Part shown: piece by piece, positions 44,801 to 57,121 of the stretch | How the letters are laid out: every line of letters starts with the position of its first letter | Position numbering within the stretch: the first letter of the stretch is position 1 | Made by a program: the position numbers and the translations under genes | Assembly: GCA_022376925.1 (NCBI GenBank) | Contig: JAIOJX010000004.1 | Coordinates: forward strand, 179,457,501-179,521,500 | DNA: 64,000 nt | DNA from: Tragulus kanchil | Taxonomy: Eukaryota > Chordata > Mammalia > Artiodactyla > Tragulidae | Direction of reading: 5' to 3' | Notes under the pieces: model-generated | Databases searched by the model: none | What the model was told of the DNA's origin: nothing | Seen by the model: only the letters and a program-made list of their open reading frames with translations

Positions 44801-47800
44801 GCTCTGCAGTGTCTGGATGAACACAGCAGCACGTCCGCAGTCCTTAGCAGCTTTGGCAGTGAGCCTGTCTCACTTCTTGAGCTTCTAAAGGGTTACCCTG
44901 CTCGGTTCTCGGGGCAGAGAAATCTCAAGGATTCTTCAGGAAGTGCATAGGGACAATTACAGAAGATCCTTCTCTGACTCCATTCAGAGAGGAAATTATT
45001 GCCCTGGGAGGGCCTGAATTATAGTTGAGAATAGCCTTTGGGGTCATTTACAAAGCATAGGTATGGACCATTTACTCTGAAAGAACCATAGGCCCTCTCT
45101 TAAAAGAATGTTAATCTCGGTGTGCTGACAAAGTTATAATCAGGGTAATTATTTTCCAAAGTCAATAATAACCTTAGTAACGCCTTAGCAGGGCAGATGT
45201 GTCCTTTGCAGCATAGCGGTTACCTGGCTAGTGGGATGAACTCTGCGGGAAGTGGGGCCCTGGGAGGTGAGAGAATGCGTCTCAGGTCCCTGGAGGCCAG
45301 TCTCTTAGACTGCCTTTTGGCCAGCTGTGCCGATTATTTCCTAATCAAAGCCTAGGGAGAAGGAAGAAGTGAGTACTTGAATGTGCTTGATACTTTGTAC
45401 TCACAGCAATCTTGCAGTCTTATCAATAGTGAACCTAGGAAAGTAGAATTGAGCTTAAGCAGTTTGCCCAGTTTCATTCACTATACACCCTGAGCCGGTG
45501 CTCTGCAGCGAGAGAGGCCACTGCAATGGGAGGCCCAAACAGGCCAAAGAACAAAGATGGATGATAAATAGAAATGAAAGACCAGTAGAAGTGGCCAAAA
45601 CAAAAAAAAGAATGTCTTATTAAAAAAAAAAAGTCAATTGCAAGATTCTGTGTGTCCATTCAGACGTTTTCAGCTTCTCTAAGTTTGGACCGTATCAGCA
45701 CGATGACGGTCACTAACATGGGTGAGCACTCGGCAAAGCACCGCTCCAAGTGCTTTCCTTGTGTTAACTGACTATGCCCCTCTTATAAGGTAGATTCTGT
45801 TATTTCTCATTTTTCCAGATGAGGGAACAGAGCTGTTCATTGTAGGATTTGAACCCAGGCTTCGAGACTGGAGGACCTGCTTTCCTCCCTGCCCTACTCC
45901 TTCCCGAGTGTGGGGAAGGCAAATCAGAGCAATTACATCATCAGTAGCCGCTTACCCTGCGGGCAGGTTGGGGCTGGGTCTGAAGATGTGGACTGTGGCT
46001 ATATGCTGTATGTGGATAAGAGCAGAACTCTTAGCTGTGTTTTCCCTGATGGAAAGAATGCTAAGTGTTTGTTAAATACTCACAGGGAACCCAAGTTCTG
46101 TACCTGGCTTTTGAAACTTTAATAAGTTAAAGCTTCTCCAGTTACCTCTCAGCACAATGTAAAGGTCCACCTCAAAGCAGTATCAGACCAGCACACACGA
46201 GAATGTTTGTGACCTACCACTTCAGAGGTGGCATTCAGTACAGAGTATTTAATATAGGGAGATTCTGTGTGGATACATAGAAACTGTAAAGAACCTACCA
46301 CTCTCAGCATAGCGGTTACCTGGCTAGTGGGATGAACTCTGCGGGAAGTGGGGCCCTGGGAGGTGAGAGAATGCGTCTCAGGTCCCTGGAGGCCAGTCTC
46401 TTAGACTGCCTTTTGGCCAGCTGTGCCGATTATTTCCTAATCAAAGCCTAGGGAGAAGGAAGAAGTGAGTACTTGAATGTGCTTGATACTTTGTACTCAC
46501 AGCAATCTTGCAGTCTTATCAATAGTGAACCTAGGAAAGTAGAATTGAGCTTAAGCAGTTTGCCCAGTTTCATTCACTATACACCCTGAGCCGGTGCTCT
46601 GCAGCGAGAGAGGCCACTGCAATGGGAGGCCCAAACAGGCCAAAGAACAAAGATGGATGATAAATAGAAATGAAAGACCAGTAGAAGTGGCCAAAACAAA
46701 AAAAAGAATGTCTTATTAAAAAAAAAAAGTCAATTGCAAGATTCTGTGTGTCCATTCAGACGTTTTCAGCTTCTCTAAGTTTGGACCGTATCAGCACGAT
46801 GACGGTCACTAACATGGGTGAGCACTCGGCAAAGCACCGCTCCAAGTGCTTTCCTTGTGTTAACTGACTATGCCCCTCTTATAAGGTAGATTCTGTTATT
46901 TCTCATTTTTCCAGATGAGGGAACAGAGCTGTTCATTGTAGGATTTGAACCCAGGCTTCGAGACTGGAGGACCTGCTTTCCTCCCTGCCCTACTCCTTCC
47001 CGAGTGTGGGGAAGGCAAATCAGAGCAATTACATCATCAGTAGCCGCTTACCCTGCGGGCAGGTTGGGGCTGGGTCTGAAGATGTGGACTGTGGCTATAT
47101 GCTGTATGTGGATAAGAGCAGAACTCTTAGCTGTGTTTTCCCTGATGGAAAGAATGCTAAGTGTTTGTTAAATACTCACAGGGAACCCAAGTTCTGTACC
47201 TGGCTTTTGAAACTTTAATAAGTTAAAGCTTCTCCAGTTACCTCTCAGCACAATGTAAAGGTCCACCTCAAAGCAGTATCAGACCAGCACACACGAGAAT
47301 GTTTGTGACCTACCACTTCAGAGGTGGCATTCAGTACAGAGTATTTAATATAGGGAGATTCTGTGTGGATACATAGAAACAAAGAAGTGTGAAAGGAATC
47401 AGAGGTAAAAATACAAAGGGAGAAGAGGTGAGGGAGAAGATGGAATTTTTTAAACAAACATTTACTGTCTGCCTGCAGAGTGCCAGGCACCACTCGGCCC
47501 TGTTAAAGAAAGCAAGCTGAACAAGACTCGGCCACGGAGAAGTCATACAGCTCAGAACTGTCCACTGACCCGACCGTGAGAATAGATTTAAGTGAATTAG
47601 AACCCTGGAATGTAGAGCAGTTTAGAAGGAAAAGAAGAATCTATTTGGCTCTTAACAGAAGAGAAAGTAATGTTGGCAGTAATGTTAACTAGATAATTTT
47701 AAATTCCCAGATGTAAAGTGCTATGCTTTTTGAAGATTTGGCTGGTAAGTGGTAGAAATGGAAAAAAAAATTGACTTAGGCCATTTGTAGAGAGGAAGTT

Positions 47801-50800
47801 CATCCCTGTAGTTGAATTTTAGCCAAGGAGAAGAAATACAGAAGCAGGGTGGAGCTTCAGCGCGGTTGTGAGTGGTTGTGAGTATGAGATGACTCACGGT
47901 TGGAATCGAAGTGAGTAGGGATTTGGAAAGGATTATGCTAAGGACTCAGCCGCCACCCAGGAACAGGAAGGAGACAGTCAGGTGGGACAGGCTCACTCCA
48001 GGCTTGGAAGATGGTGGTCCCCATTGTAGTGATGGCCAAGAGGCCATTCGTTTGAAAAGGGTGAACGACTGAAATTGGAGAAAAGATCCAACTACAAGAG
48101 ATTATAGATAGAGGTCAACATCCTCCGCCACAAAGCCCCCCCGCAAGTCCCTGAGCACACAGGAAAGAAAGGAGCCTCATGTAAAGGTGTGGTTGAGCCG
48201 CTTCCCCTGCGGGCAGGTTGGGGCTGGGTCTGAAGATGTGGACTGTGGCTATATGCTGTATGTGGATAAGAGCAGAACTCTTAGCTGTGTTTTCCCTGAT
48301 GGAAAGAATGCTAAGTGTTTGTTAAATACTCACAGGGAACCCAAGTTCTGTACCTGGCTTTTGAAACTTTAATAAGTTAAAGCTTCTCCAGTTACCTCTC
48401 AGCACAATGTAAAGGTCCACCTCAAAGCAGTATCAGACCAGCACACACGAGAATGTTTGTGACCTACCACTTCAGAGGTGGCATTCAGTACAGAGTATTT
48501 AATATAGGGAGATTCTGTGTGGATACATAGAAACAAAGAAGTGTGAAAGGAATCAGAGGTAAAAATACAAAGGGAGAAGAGGTGAGGGAGAGAAGATGGA
48601 ATTTTTTAAACAAACATTTACTGTCTGCCTGCAGAGTGCCAGGCACCACTCGGCCCTGTTAAAGAAAGCAAGCTGAACAAGACTCGGCCACGGAGAAGTC
48701 ATACAGCTCAGAACTGTCCACTGACCCGACCGTGAGAATAGATTTAAGTGAATTAGAACCCTGGAATGTAGAGCAGTTTAGAAGGAAAAGAAGAATCTAT
48801 TTGGCTCTTAACAGAAGAGAAAGTAATGTTGGCAGTAATGTTAACTAGATAATTTTAAATTCCCAGATGTAAAGTGCTATGCTTTTTGAAGATTTGGCTG
48901 GTAAGTGGTAGAAATGGAAAAAAAAATTGACTTAGGCCATTTGTAGAGAGGAAGTTCATCCCTGTAGTTGAATTTTAGCCAAGGAGAAGAAATACAGAAG
49001 CAGGGTGGAGCTTCAGCGCGGTTGTGAGTGGTTGTGAGTATGAGATGACTCACGGTTGGAATCGAAGTGAGTAGGGATTTGGAAAGGATTATGCTAAGGA
49101 CTCAGCCGCCACCCAGGAACAGGAAGGAGACAGTCAGGTGGGACAGGCTCACTCCAGGCTTGGAAGATGGTGGTCCCCATTGTAGTGATGGCCAAGAGGC
49201 CATTCGTTTGAAAAGGGTGAACGACTGAAATTGGAGAAAAGATCCAACTACAAGAGATTATAGATAGAGGTCAACATCCTCCGCCACAGAGAAGCCCTTC
49301 TCCCTCCCCATTAGCAAGTCCCTGAGCACACAGGAAAGAAAGGAGCCTCATGTAAAGGTGTGGTTGTTAAACTGAGAAAAGGTGTTGAGTGTGTGTTAAC
49401 CTCTAGAGATTTAAATTTTCTTATCCAAGGGCCAGGCAAACTCCTCCTCCTCACCATCGCCACCACCTACAGAATGCTTTGGTGTGCTTGGCCCTGTAAT
49501 CTGTGCTTTCTGTATTTAATAATTTAAAAGCACATTAGGCGGTTCCAAGCCGTGTTTTCTAAGGACACAACTCTTCAGAATTGATCAAAAGGAAAAAACT
49601 AAGAAAAGGAATCTTGATGAAACATCTCTTTTCCATTAAACCTGAAATACCACCTTGGACAGACACAGTGGTAGCCACAGAAGAGGACCAGAGACTTAAT
49701 TGGGGGCACAAACATCAGTGGAAACCTGGACTGGAACCCGTCTTCGACTTGTAGATGACCTCACACCTCATGGCTCTAGCCTCTTGAGAGGCTAGTGTAT
49801 AGTCCAGAATTTCATGGAAATAATCAAGACAGCCCTTCATAGGAATTTGCCAAGGAGTCTCAAGAAAACATTCCACTGGGACAGAGTAGAATTCCCATGG
49901 GATCCAGTGGGCTCGGTGTCGAAGTACCCAGGAGACTGCTCAGTGTAGCATTAGAGCTGGATTCCTAACCGTGCTACTCACCTGCTCTACATGAGTGGTA
50001 GAAATGGAAAAAATTGACTTAGGCCATTTGTAGAGAGGAAGTTCATCCCTGTAGTTGAATTTTAGCCAAGGAGAAGAAATACAGAAGCAGGGTGGAGCTT
50101 CAGCGCGGTTGTGAGTGGTTGTGAGTATGAGATGACTCACGGTTGGAATCGAAGTGAGTAGGGATTTGGAAAGGATTATGCTAAGGACTCAGCCGCCACC
50201 CAGGAACAGGAAGGAGACAGTCAGGTGGGACAGGCTCACTCCAGGCTTGGAAGATGGTGGTCCCCATTGTAGTGATGGCCAAGAGGCCATTCGTTTGAAA
50301 AGGGTGAACGACTGAAATTGGAGAAAAGATCCAACTACAAGAGATTATAGATAGAGGTCAACATCCTCCGCCACAGAGAAGCCCTTCTCCCTCCCCATTA
50401 GCAAGTCCCTGAGCACACAGGAAAGAAAGGAGCCTCATGTAAAGGTGTGGTTGTTAAACTGAGAAAAGGTGTTGAGTGTGTGTTAACCTCTAGAGATTTA
50501 AATTTTCTTATCCAAGGGCCAGGCAAACTCCTCCTCCTCACCATCGCCACCACCTACAGAATGCTTTGGTGTGCTTGGCCCTGTAATCTGTGCTTTCTGT
50601 ATTTAATAATTTAAAAGCACATTAGGCGGTTCCAAGCCGTGTTTTCTAAGGACACAACTCTTCAGAATTGATCAAAAGGAAAAAACTAAGAAAAGGAATC
50701 TTGATGAAACATCTCTTTTCCATTAAACCTGAAATACCACCTTGGACAGACACAGTGGTAGCCACAGAAGAGGACCAGAGACTTAATTGGGGGCACAAAC

Positions 50801-53800
50801 ATCAGTGGAAACCTGGACTGGAACCCGTCTTCGACTTGTAGATGACCTCACACCTCATGGCTCTAGCCTCTTGAGAGGCTAGTGTATAGTCCAGAATTTC
50901 ATGGAAATAATCAAGACAGCCCTTCATAGGAATTTGCCAAGGAGTCTCAAGAAAACATTCCACTGGGACAGAGTAGAATTCCCATGGGATCCAGTGGGCT
51001 CGGTGTCGAAGTACCCAGGAGACTGCTCAGTGTAGCATTAGAGCTGGATTCCTAACCGTGCTACTCACCTGCTCTACATGACTGTACAGGCCACCCTAAC
51101 CTCTGCCTCTCAGCTCCCTTCTTCACACCGCGGGGTTAATCTCAAGATTGTTGGAAGGATTAAGTGATAAATCTCGTAAAAATAGCTAGCTAACACAGTG
51201 GGCACCTGATTATTAAAGTAAAAACAAGTTCTGGCATAATGAGCACAGTGGGTAGATTCCACTTGCTCAAAAAAATGTTTATTGGCTGCCCCATGTGCCA
51301 CACAGCCTATAGCAACTTGGTTTCCCAACCAGGGATTGAACCCATGCCCCTGCACCAAAAGCAGAGAGTCCTAACCACTGGACTACCAGGGAATTCCTTG
51401 GATCCCACTAACTCAAGTGACCACTCCTCTAGAAGTGAGATGGAAGCCATTCTTGGCATTTCCTGTGTTGAATGGTTTGGCAGACACATGGCCATTCAGT
51501 TGACAGTGCCCAGCTGTGACAGAGACAGAGGGGATGAGTCATCCTCTTTGCTTTGGGAATTTACTATTTTGTTGGACAAGTGTAAAATAACTGAATTCTT
51601 TAATGGCCCTGTAAGATAGGAATCACCCCGTGTTTACAGCTAAGCTAACAGGTGTGGAGATTAAATCTCAAAATTGATGCTGATGCTGCCTGAATGTGAA
51701 CTCAGATATGTGTGTGTGGTCCTCCAGATCTGCCTCATTTGCCTGCTACACTGGAAGCGCGGAAGAGTTCATGAAAGAGGTAGGATGTTAGATGGAGCTT
51801 GAAGAAGCTTTAGGATATAGCCTGAAACAAGAAGTAGGATAAAGAAGAGAGGCCCCATAGTCACGGTACCTGAAGTACACTAAGACCAGTGGAAGGGAAG
51901 CAGCAGGTGGGGCCAGGAGGTGGGGCTTGGCCAGCGAGGCAGCTGGCTCCATTGGCAGTTCTTAGCTAAGACATTGCAGTGCACCTTGGTTGATGTGGCA
52001 TGAGCCTGCAGGCTGAGTAGGTGGAAGAAGTGGAAGCGAGGAGGACAATTGAGGAACCTGTGTCACAATATCCAGGCAATGAGACGAGGGGCCCCCAGTG
52101 AGGGAGAGGTGGAAGGAACAGGTTGACTCTGAGATAGAAGACGTAGGACAAGGGGAAGACACCCTTGGGACACTAGACTGAGAAGGTGCACTTGGAAAAA
52201 GCGTTTACCTGGTCAGGGATATTTGGGAGCTGAAACCTCTTATACCCCCTTTGCTGGAGACTCAAGGTAAATATTAGCATAGTAGGAGCATCAAGGAATC
52301 CTGCAGGAAACCTGTTACACCATAAAGTAAAACAAGTTCTGGCATAATGAGCACAGTGGGTAGATTCCACTTGCTCAAAATGTTTATTGGCTGCCCCATG
52401 TGCCACACAGCCTATAGCAACTTGGTTTCCCAACCAGGGATTGAACCCATGCCCCTGCACCAAAAGCAGAGAGTCCTAACCACTGGACTACCAGGGAATT
52501 CCTTGGATCCCACTAACTCAAGTGACCACTCCTCTAGAAGTGAGATGGAAGCCATTCTTGGCATTTCCTGTGTTGAATGGTTTGGCAGACACATGGCCAT
52601 TCAGTTGACAGTGCCCAGCTGTGACAGAGACAGAGGGGATGAGTCATCCTCTTTGCTTTGGGAATTTACTATTTTGTTGGACAAGTGTAAAATAACTGAA
52701 TTCTTTAATGGCCCTGTAAGATAGGAATCACCCCGTGTTTACAGCTAAGCTAACAGGTGTGGAGATTAAATCTCAAAATTGATGCTGATGCTGCCTGAAT
52801 GTGAACTCAGATATGTGTGTGTGGTCCTCCAGATCTGCCTCATTTGCCTGCTACACTGGAAGCGCGGAAGAGTTCATGAAAGAGGTAGGATGTTAGATGG
52901 AGCTTGAAGAAGCTTTAGGATATAGCCTGAAACAAGAAGTAGGATAAAGAAGAGAGGCCCCATAGTCACGGTACCTGAAGTACACTAAGACCAGTGGAAG
53001 GGAAGCAGCAGGTGGGGCCAGGAGGTGGGGCTTGGCCAGCGAGGCAGCTGGCTCCATTGGCAGTTCTTAGCTAAGACATTGCAGTGCACCTTGGTTGATG
53101 TGGCATGAGCCTGCAGGCTGAGTAGGTGGAAGAAGTGGAAGCGAGGAGGACAATTGAGGAACCTGTGTCACAATATCCAGGCAATGAGACGAGGGGCCCC
53201 CAGTGAGGGAGAGGTGGAAGGAACAGGTTGACTCTGAGATAGAAGACGTAGGACAAGGGGAAGACACCCTTGGGACACTAGACTGAGAAGGTGCACTTGG
53301 AAAAAGCGTTTACCTGGTCAGGGATATTTGGGAGCTGAAACCTCTTATACCCCCTTTGCTGGAGACTCAAGGTAAATATTAGCATAGTAGGAGCATCAAG
53401 GAATCCTGCAGGAAACCTGTTAACTTGATTCATTCAGCTATTGTATTGAGTGCCTTCTGTGATCCTCCGAAAACGCGGTGTGGGGAAAGCACACCACTGA
53501 GGTTCAAGCCTGTAGGGAGTTAGGTGGTGGGACACTCAGCATTTCCTTTACTGGAACCTTCTTGTGTCTGCTGGCTGGAGATTTCACTGAAGGTATTGAG
53601 ACACTATTGAAAAGTTGGTGAAAGGAAAGAAACTTGGTATAGCTTGAGATCGGCTTTCTTTCATATGCTTTCTCATTTAATCTAAATGCCCAAGAACCCA
53701 CTGAGAGCCTTTATCCTGTTAAGCTACATTCTAAACCCAGGCCAAGGGACTTGGCAGGCCTTTCCTCTTATTAGCTTGCAGGCAAGTCATGAAAACATGT

Positions 53801-56800
53801 CCAGTAGTAACCCGCGCGCGGCGCTCATTCACTCAGTCGTGTTCAACTCTTGTGACCCCTGTGGCCTGTAGCCGGCCAGGCTCCTCTGTCCCTGGGATTC
53901 TCCAGGCAAGAACACTGAAGTGGGTTGCCATTTCCTCCCCCAGAGCATCTTCTGACCCAAGAATCAAACCCTTGTCTCCTCTGTTTCCTGTATTGTAGGC
54001 AGACTTTTTACCCACTGTGCCATTGGGGAAGCCCCCAAGTAGCAACCTGGGGTGTAATTAAGTTAAAACAAGTGGGTGTAAGAGGAAATGACTGGGAGAA
54101 ACTTAAGGCTGGGTGGTCAGAAGAAGTCTCTAGGGCATTAACACTTAGGACTCACATAGTGAGAAACAGACCGAGTGGAGTTGTGGGGGAAGAACATGCC
54201 AGATGTTGGAAACAGTGAGTGCAGAGGCCCACAGTGAGAGAGAGCTTGTGTGTTCAGGTAGCAGAGAGAAGGTATTTGTGCTGAGAGGCAGGAGTGACGT
54301 CAGAAGAATCATCAGGGTCTTGCAGGCCAAATGAAGTTATTTAAAATAGTATTTAAGTGCGTTGAGAGACTTGGAGGATTTAAGCAGTAGCAAGGGTATG
54401 TTGGAAAAATATCAGTATGGTTGCAGTGTATAGTGTTAAGATTTCCCAAGTTCTCTGAATTGACTAAGATACCCTCTTCTGGAGGTGGCATTTAGCAACC
54501 TCCTAGACATCCGCTCTCCACCTGTCTTGCTGAGGATCTCACCTCGTTTCCCTTCCTCCCCTGCACACAGGTGAGAGGCATTCTGTCCCTTCCTTTCCTC
54601 AGGTCTTGGCCTGCGCAGCCTACAAAGGCAAATTAATAAGATTGGAAATACCTTCAGAACTGACCTTGTCTTGAGATTAAAGCCAGGGGCAAACCAGACT
54701 ACAGTTGAGTTTTGTTTGTCTGATACAAAAATGTTTTTCTATTTGTATATTTTCTTTTAAATTCAAGTATTTTACACACATGTATATTTGAAAATACCTT
54801 TAGGTGGTGCGTGTATTCCCGTTTCATACTGCATGTTATTGCCTTCCCTGTGTCCCCAGTTCCTCCATGTATGTTACTGGAGCCCCTGTGGGCCTTGAGT
54901 ACTTAATAATTAATAATTACCAAGTATGCAGCCTTAAGTAGAAAGCATTTAAATCTGAAAAATAAAAGTCATGACAGGGCTTCCTTGGTGGTCCAGTGGG
55001 TAAGGACACCGCCTTGCAGTGCAAGGGGCGCTGGTTCGATCCCTGGCCTGGGAAGATCCCACGTGCCGCACGGCGACTGGACCGACGTGTCCAACTACCG
55101 AGCCGGAGTTCTGGCGCGCATGCGCCCAGAGCCGGTACTCTGCAGCAAGAGCGGCCACTGCAATGGGAGGCCCACACAGGCCAAAGAACGAAGATGGATG
55201 AAACATAAATAAATGAAAGACCAATAGAAGTGGCCAAAAAAACAATTATTAGAAAAAATAAAATAAAAGTCACGACAGATACTACCAGTGCAAATATCAG
55301 ATACTGTTTTCTAAAGTTAAAAAAAGGCTGTATCAGCAGGAAGATGAGCAAGGAAGGAGACTGCAGAAATGAAGTCTGGGGATTTAGTGAATGAGATTCC
55401 TTCATGGAGCATTATTTGTATCCGTTGAATTCACTGTAGCTGCACTTTCTCTGTGCCCCGCCCCCTCACCAGTGAATTATCGTTTTGCATAAAAAGAAAG
55501 GGAATCCCTAGGACAGCAGGAACCCAGACTACAAAAGACTGTAGTAAAAACCCCTTCTTGTGAATGGGAGGCAGCAGGCTTCCAGGGTGTAAAGATCTGT
55601 CCCTGCCAGTGTGGCCCGAGGACGTGGGCTGGCCCGCCCAGCTCAGCTCTCCTCCTGTCCCATCTGCAGGCTGTCTCCGAACACCATGGTGACCCCCCAC
55701 AAAAAGAGCATGCTGGGAAATGGGAACTACGACGTGAACGTCATCATGGCAGCACTGCAGACCAAAGGCTATGAGGCCGTTTGGTGGGACAAGCGCAGGT
55801 AACTGAAGCAGGCCTGACTGGAAGGGATCGGGCCCTCAGCTGGGGAGGTGGCCCGTGGTGGGGTTACAGCGGGGGAATGCAGGGGAACTGGCCAACGCCG
55901 CAGAGCCAGACTCCATTTCCGTTCTGCAGGGATGTCGGCGGCATTGCTCTCACAAACGTCATGGGCTTCATCATGAACCTGCCCTCCAGCCTGTGCTGGG
56001 GTCCCCTGAAGCTTCCACTCAAAAGGCAGCACTGGATCTGTGTTCGAGAGGTGGGAGGTGCCTACTACAACCTCGACTCCAAACTGAAGGTGCCCGAGTG
56101 GATTGGCGGCGAGAGCGAGCTCAGGTACTTGTGTGGCTGGTCTAGGGGCATGTCAGGCTTACTTTTGGTTATTTGACAAAATAAATGAAATTCCGAGCAC
56201 TGTGGATACTCTTCCTGGTGTTTCTTAGAATCATAGGGTCTCAGACTTCGATGGTCCATGAGGATGTTAAATTCCCTGGCCGAGAAGTCCTATTACATAG
56301 GATGTTGGCTTTCTGGCCTGGTGGGACTGCCCTTGTGCCCTTGGACAACTATGCCAGAGAAAGGAAGACAAACATTTGGTCCTCAGAAGGCTACATTTCA
56401 TGGGACCAGAGAAGAAACATGTTTTTCTTTTGCTTTATGTTTTACAATTAGAAGTCCTTTACAGGGCTTCCCTAGTGGCTCAGTGGTAAAGAATCAGCCT
56501 ACCAGGCAGGAGACACGGGTTCCATCTCTGATCCAGGAAGATCCCACACGCCTCAGAGCAAGTAAGCCCATGGACAGCAGCTGTGGAGCCTGTGCTCTGC
56601 AGCCTGGGAACCACAGCAAGAGAAGCCAGCACAATGCAAAGCCTGCGCACGGAGACTAGAAAGAAGCCTTTGCAGCACCCTAGACCCAGCAGAGCCAAAA
56701 ATAAATAAATTAAATTAAATTTTTAAAAAAGAAAAGTCTTTTAGATGCTTGGGACTCTTTGGGCTCTTTCCGTCACATAACTGGCTGCTGTGGTCAGAAA

Positions 56801-57121
56801 TATATGAGGATGGGCAAAACCTCAGATTGGAAATTGAACCGGACAGAGTGAGGGTAACGGAGCGTGGACTCCTCCAAGAACAGAGCGCCGCTAGAGCATC
56901 CACAGAGCAGCCGGGGGTGTCCGTGACCAGCTGCTCTCTGGCGAACATGTGGCCACGAGTCTGGAATGTGCAGATTTACTAGCGTTTCATTTTCTCTTTC
57001 ATCTACCCTTTCTTCCTCTAGGAAATTTCTAAAACATCATTTGCGAGGAAAGAACTGTGAACTCCTTCTGGTGGTACCGGAAGAGGTGGAGGCCCATCAG
57101 AGCTGGAGGGCGGATGTGTGA
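41616..57121 (+). CDS. JOSD1: Josephin domain-containing 1 deubiquitinase (whole gene)
   Basis: JOSD1 is a cysteine protease of the Josephin (MJD) family that removes ubiquitin. It is reported to be activated by monoubiquitination and to act at the plasma membrane. Joining 41616-41800 (or 42711-42895), 55670-55798, 55930-56124 and 57022-57121 gives 609 nt (202 aa plus stop), the same length as the human protein. The Josephin catalytic residues are present: Cys36 in [12 protein letters not shown], His139 in [10 protein letters not shown] and Asp154 in YYNLDSKL. All junctions are GT-AG with matching phase. The C-terminus ends [13 protein letters not shown]. It diverges from GTPBP1 and converges on TOMM22. 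Confidence 0.97.
42711..42895 (+). CDS. JOSD1: JOSD1 coding exon 1, copy 2 (duplicate)
   Basis: Same exon shifted by about 1095. One base (C to G) changes FQDRNAF to FQDGNAF. Either an allelic difference or an assembly error would explain it. Confidence 0.94.
43070..43260 (-). repeat. MIR SINE
   Basis: Minus-orientation MIR: 'gggctaggcacggtgctgag', 'cattttgtggataaagacag', 'atttgcccaaggtaaggtaa'. Most of it is repeated at 44179-44347 by D14. Confidence 0.7.
43092..45265. repeat. Direct duplication D14 (shift 1087)
   Basis: 43092-44178 is followed directly by 44179-45265. The junction sits at the shared 'ggtg'. It cuts into the MIR and contains no exon. Confidence 0.97.
45491..45610 (+). mobile_element. 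SINE 3' fragment (copy at 46587-46706)
   Basis: Only the 3' half of the ruminant SINE is present ('gccggtgctctgcagcgaga' to 'gtagaagtggccaaaac'). It is copied by D15. Confidence 0.8.
45720..45870 (-). repeat. MIR-like fragment (copy at 46816-46966)
   Basis: 'aagcaccgctccaagtgctt' then 'tttttccagatgagggaaca', typical of a minus-orientation MIR. It is copied by D15. Confidence 0.6.
47042..49366. repeat. Direct duplication D16 (shift 1154, then 1171)
   Basis: 47042-48195 is followed by 48196-49366. Copy 1 has a net 17-base loss near 48130 ('ccgccacaaagccccccc' against 'ccgccacagagaagccc...'). It is intronic. Confidence 0.95.
48904..51080. repeat. Direct duplication D17 (shift 1090, then 1087)
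   Basis: 48904-49993 is followed by 49994-51080. An A-run of nine becomes six. It overlaps D16, so part of the sequence (about 47747-48195) is present three times. Confidence 0.97.
51214..53422. repeat. Direct duplication D18 (shift 1109, then 1105)
   Basis: 51214-52317 recurs at 52323-53422. A-runs are shorter in copy 2 ('gtaaaaacaag' against 'gtaaaacaag', and 'caaaaaaatg' against 'caaaatg'). Confidence 0.96.
51267..51398 (-). mobile_element. tRNA-derived SINE (copy at 52373-52502)
   Basis: Minus orientation: 'ggtttcccaaccagggattg' and 'ccactggactaccagggaat' on plus. It is repeated by D18. Confidence 0.85.
53819..54036 (-). mobile_element. Bov-tA type SINE
   Basis: Minus orientation; the plus strand reads 'cactcagtcgtgttcaactc', 'gggattctccaggcaagaac' and 'gtgccattggggaagccc'. 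It follows a CG-rich 'gcgcgcggcgc' run. Confidence 0.9.
54977..55250 (+). mobile_element. tRNA-derived ruminant SINE with 16-bp target-site duplication
   Basis: Head 'gggcttccttggtggtccag', tail 'aataaatgaaagaccaatag'. It is flanked by 16-bp direct repeats at 54961-54976 and 55262-55277 with one mismatch ('aataaaagtcatgaca' and 'aataaaagtcacgaca'). Confidence 0.9.
55670..55798 (+). CDS. JOSD1: JOSD1 coding exon 2
   Basis: 129 nt completing Arg62 and encoding [16 protein letters not shown] to EAVWWDKR plus two bases. Acceptor CTGCAG, donor GTAACT. Single-copy. Confidence 0.97.
55930..56124 (+). CDS. JOSD1: JOSD1 coding exon 3
   Basis: 195 nt encoding [16 protein letters not shown] to GGESEL plus two bases. 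It carries His139 and Asp154 of the catalytic site. The preceding intron is only 131 nt. Acceptor CTGCAG, donor GTACTT. Human has DVGVIAL, here DVGGIAL. Confidence 0.97.
56464..56722 (+). mobile_element. tRNA-derived ruminant SINE
   Basis: Head 'gggcttccctagtggctcag', then 'gttccatctctgatccagga' and 'gagcctgtgctctgcagcct', with a tail of AAATAAATAAATT. It lies in JOSD1 intron 3. Confidence 0.88.
57022..57121 (+). CDS. JOSD1: JOSD1 coding exon 4 (terminal)
   Basis: 100 nt: completes Arg, then [16 protein letters not shown] to [11 protein letters not shown] at 57119-57121. Acceptor TCCTCTAG. Single-copy. Confidence 0.97.

Larger units (their letters stand above)
45209..47380. repeat. Direct duplication D15 (shift 1096)
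   Basis: 45209-46284 recurs at 46305-47380, with 20 filler bases between (46285-46304). It is intronic and contains a SINE 3' fragment and a MIR. Confidence 0.97.
42986..55669 (+). other. JOSD1: JOSD1 intron 1 (large)
   Basis: About 12.7 kb as given, inflated by D14-D18. It contains MIR fragments, SINEs at 45491/46587, 51267/52373, 53819 and 54977, and a unique stretch 53423-55669. No coding exon other than those listed is seen. Confidence 0.7.

Noticed and set aside
54917..55405. 162-codon minus-strand ORF
   Set aside because: Most of it is the reverse strand of a tRNA-derived SINE; the same peptide pattern recurs at every SINE of this type in the window.
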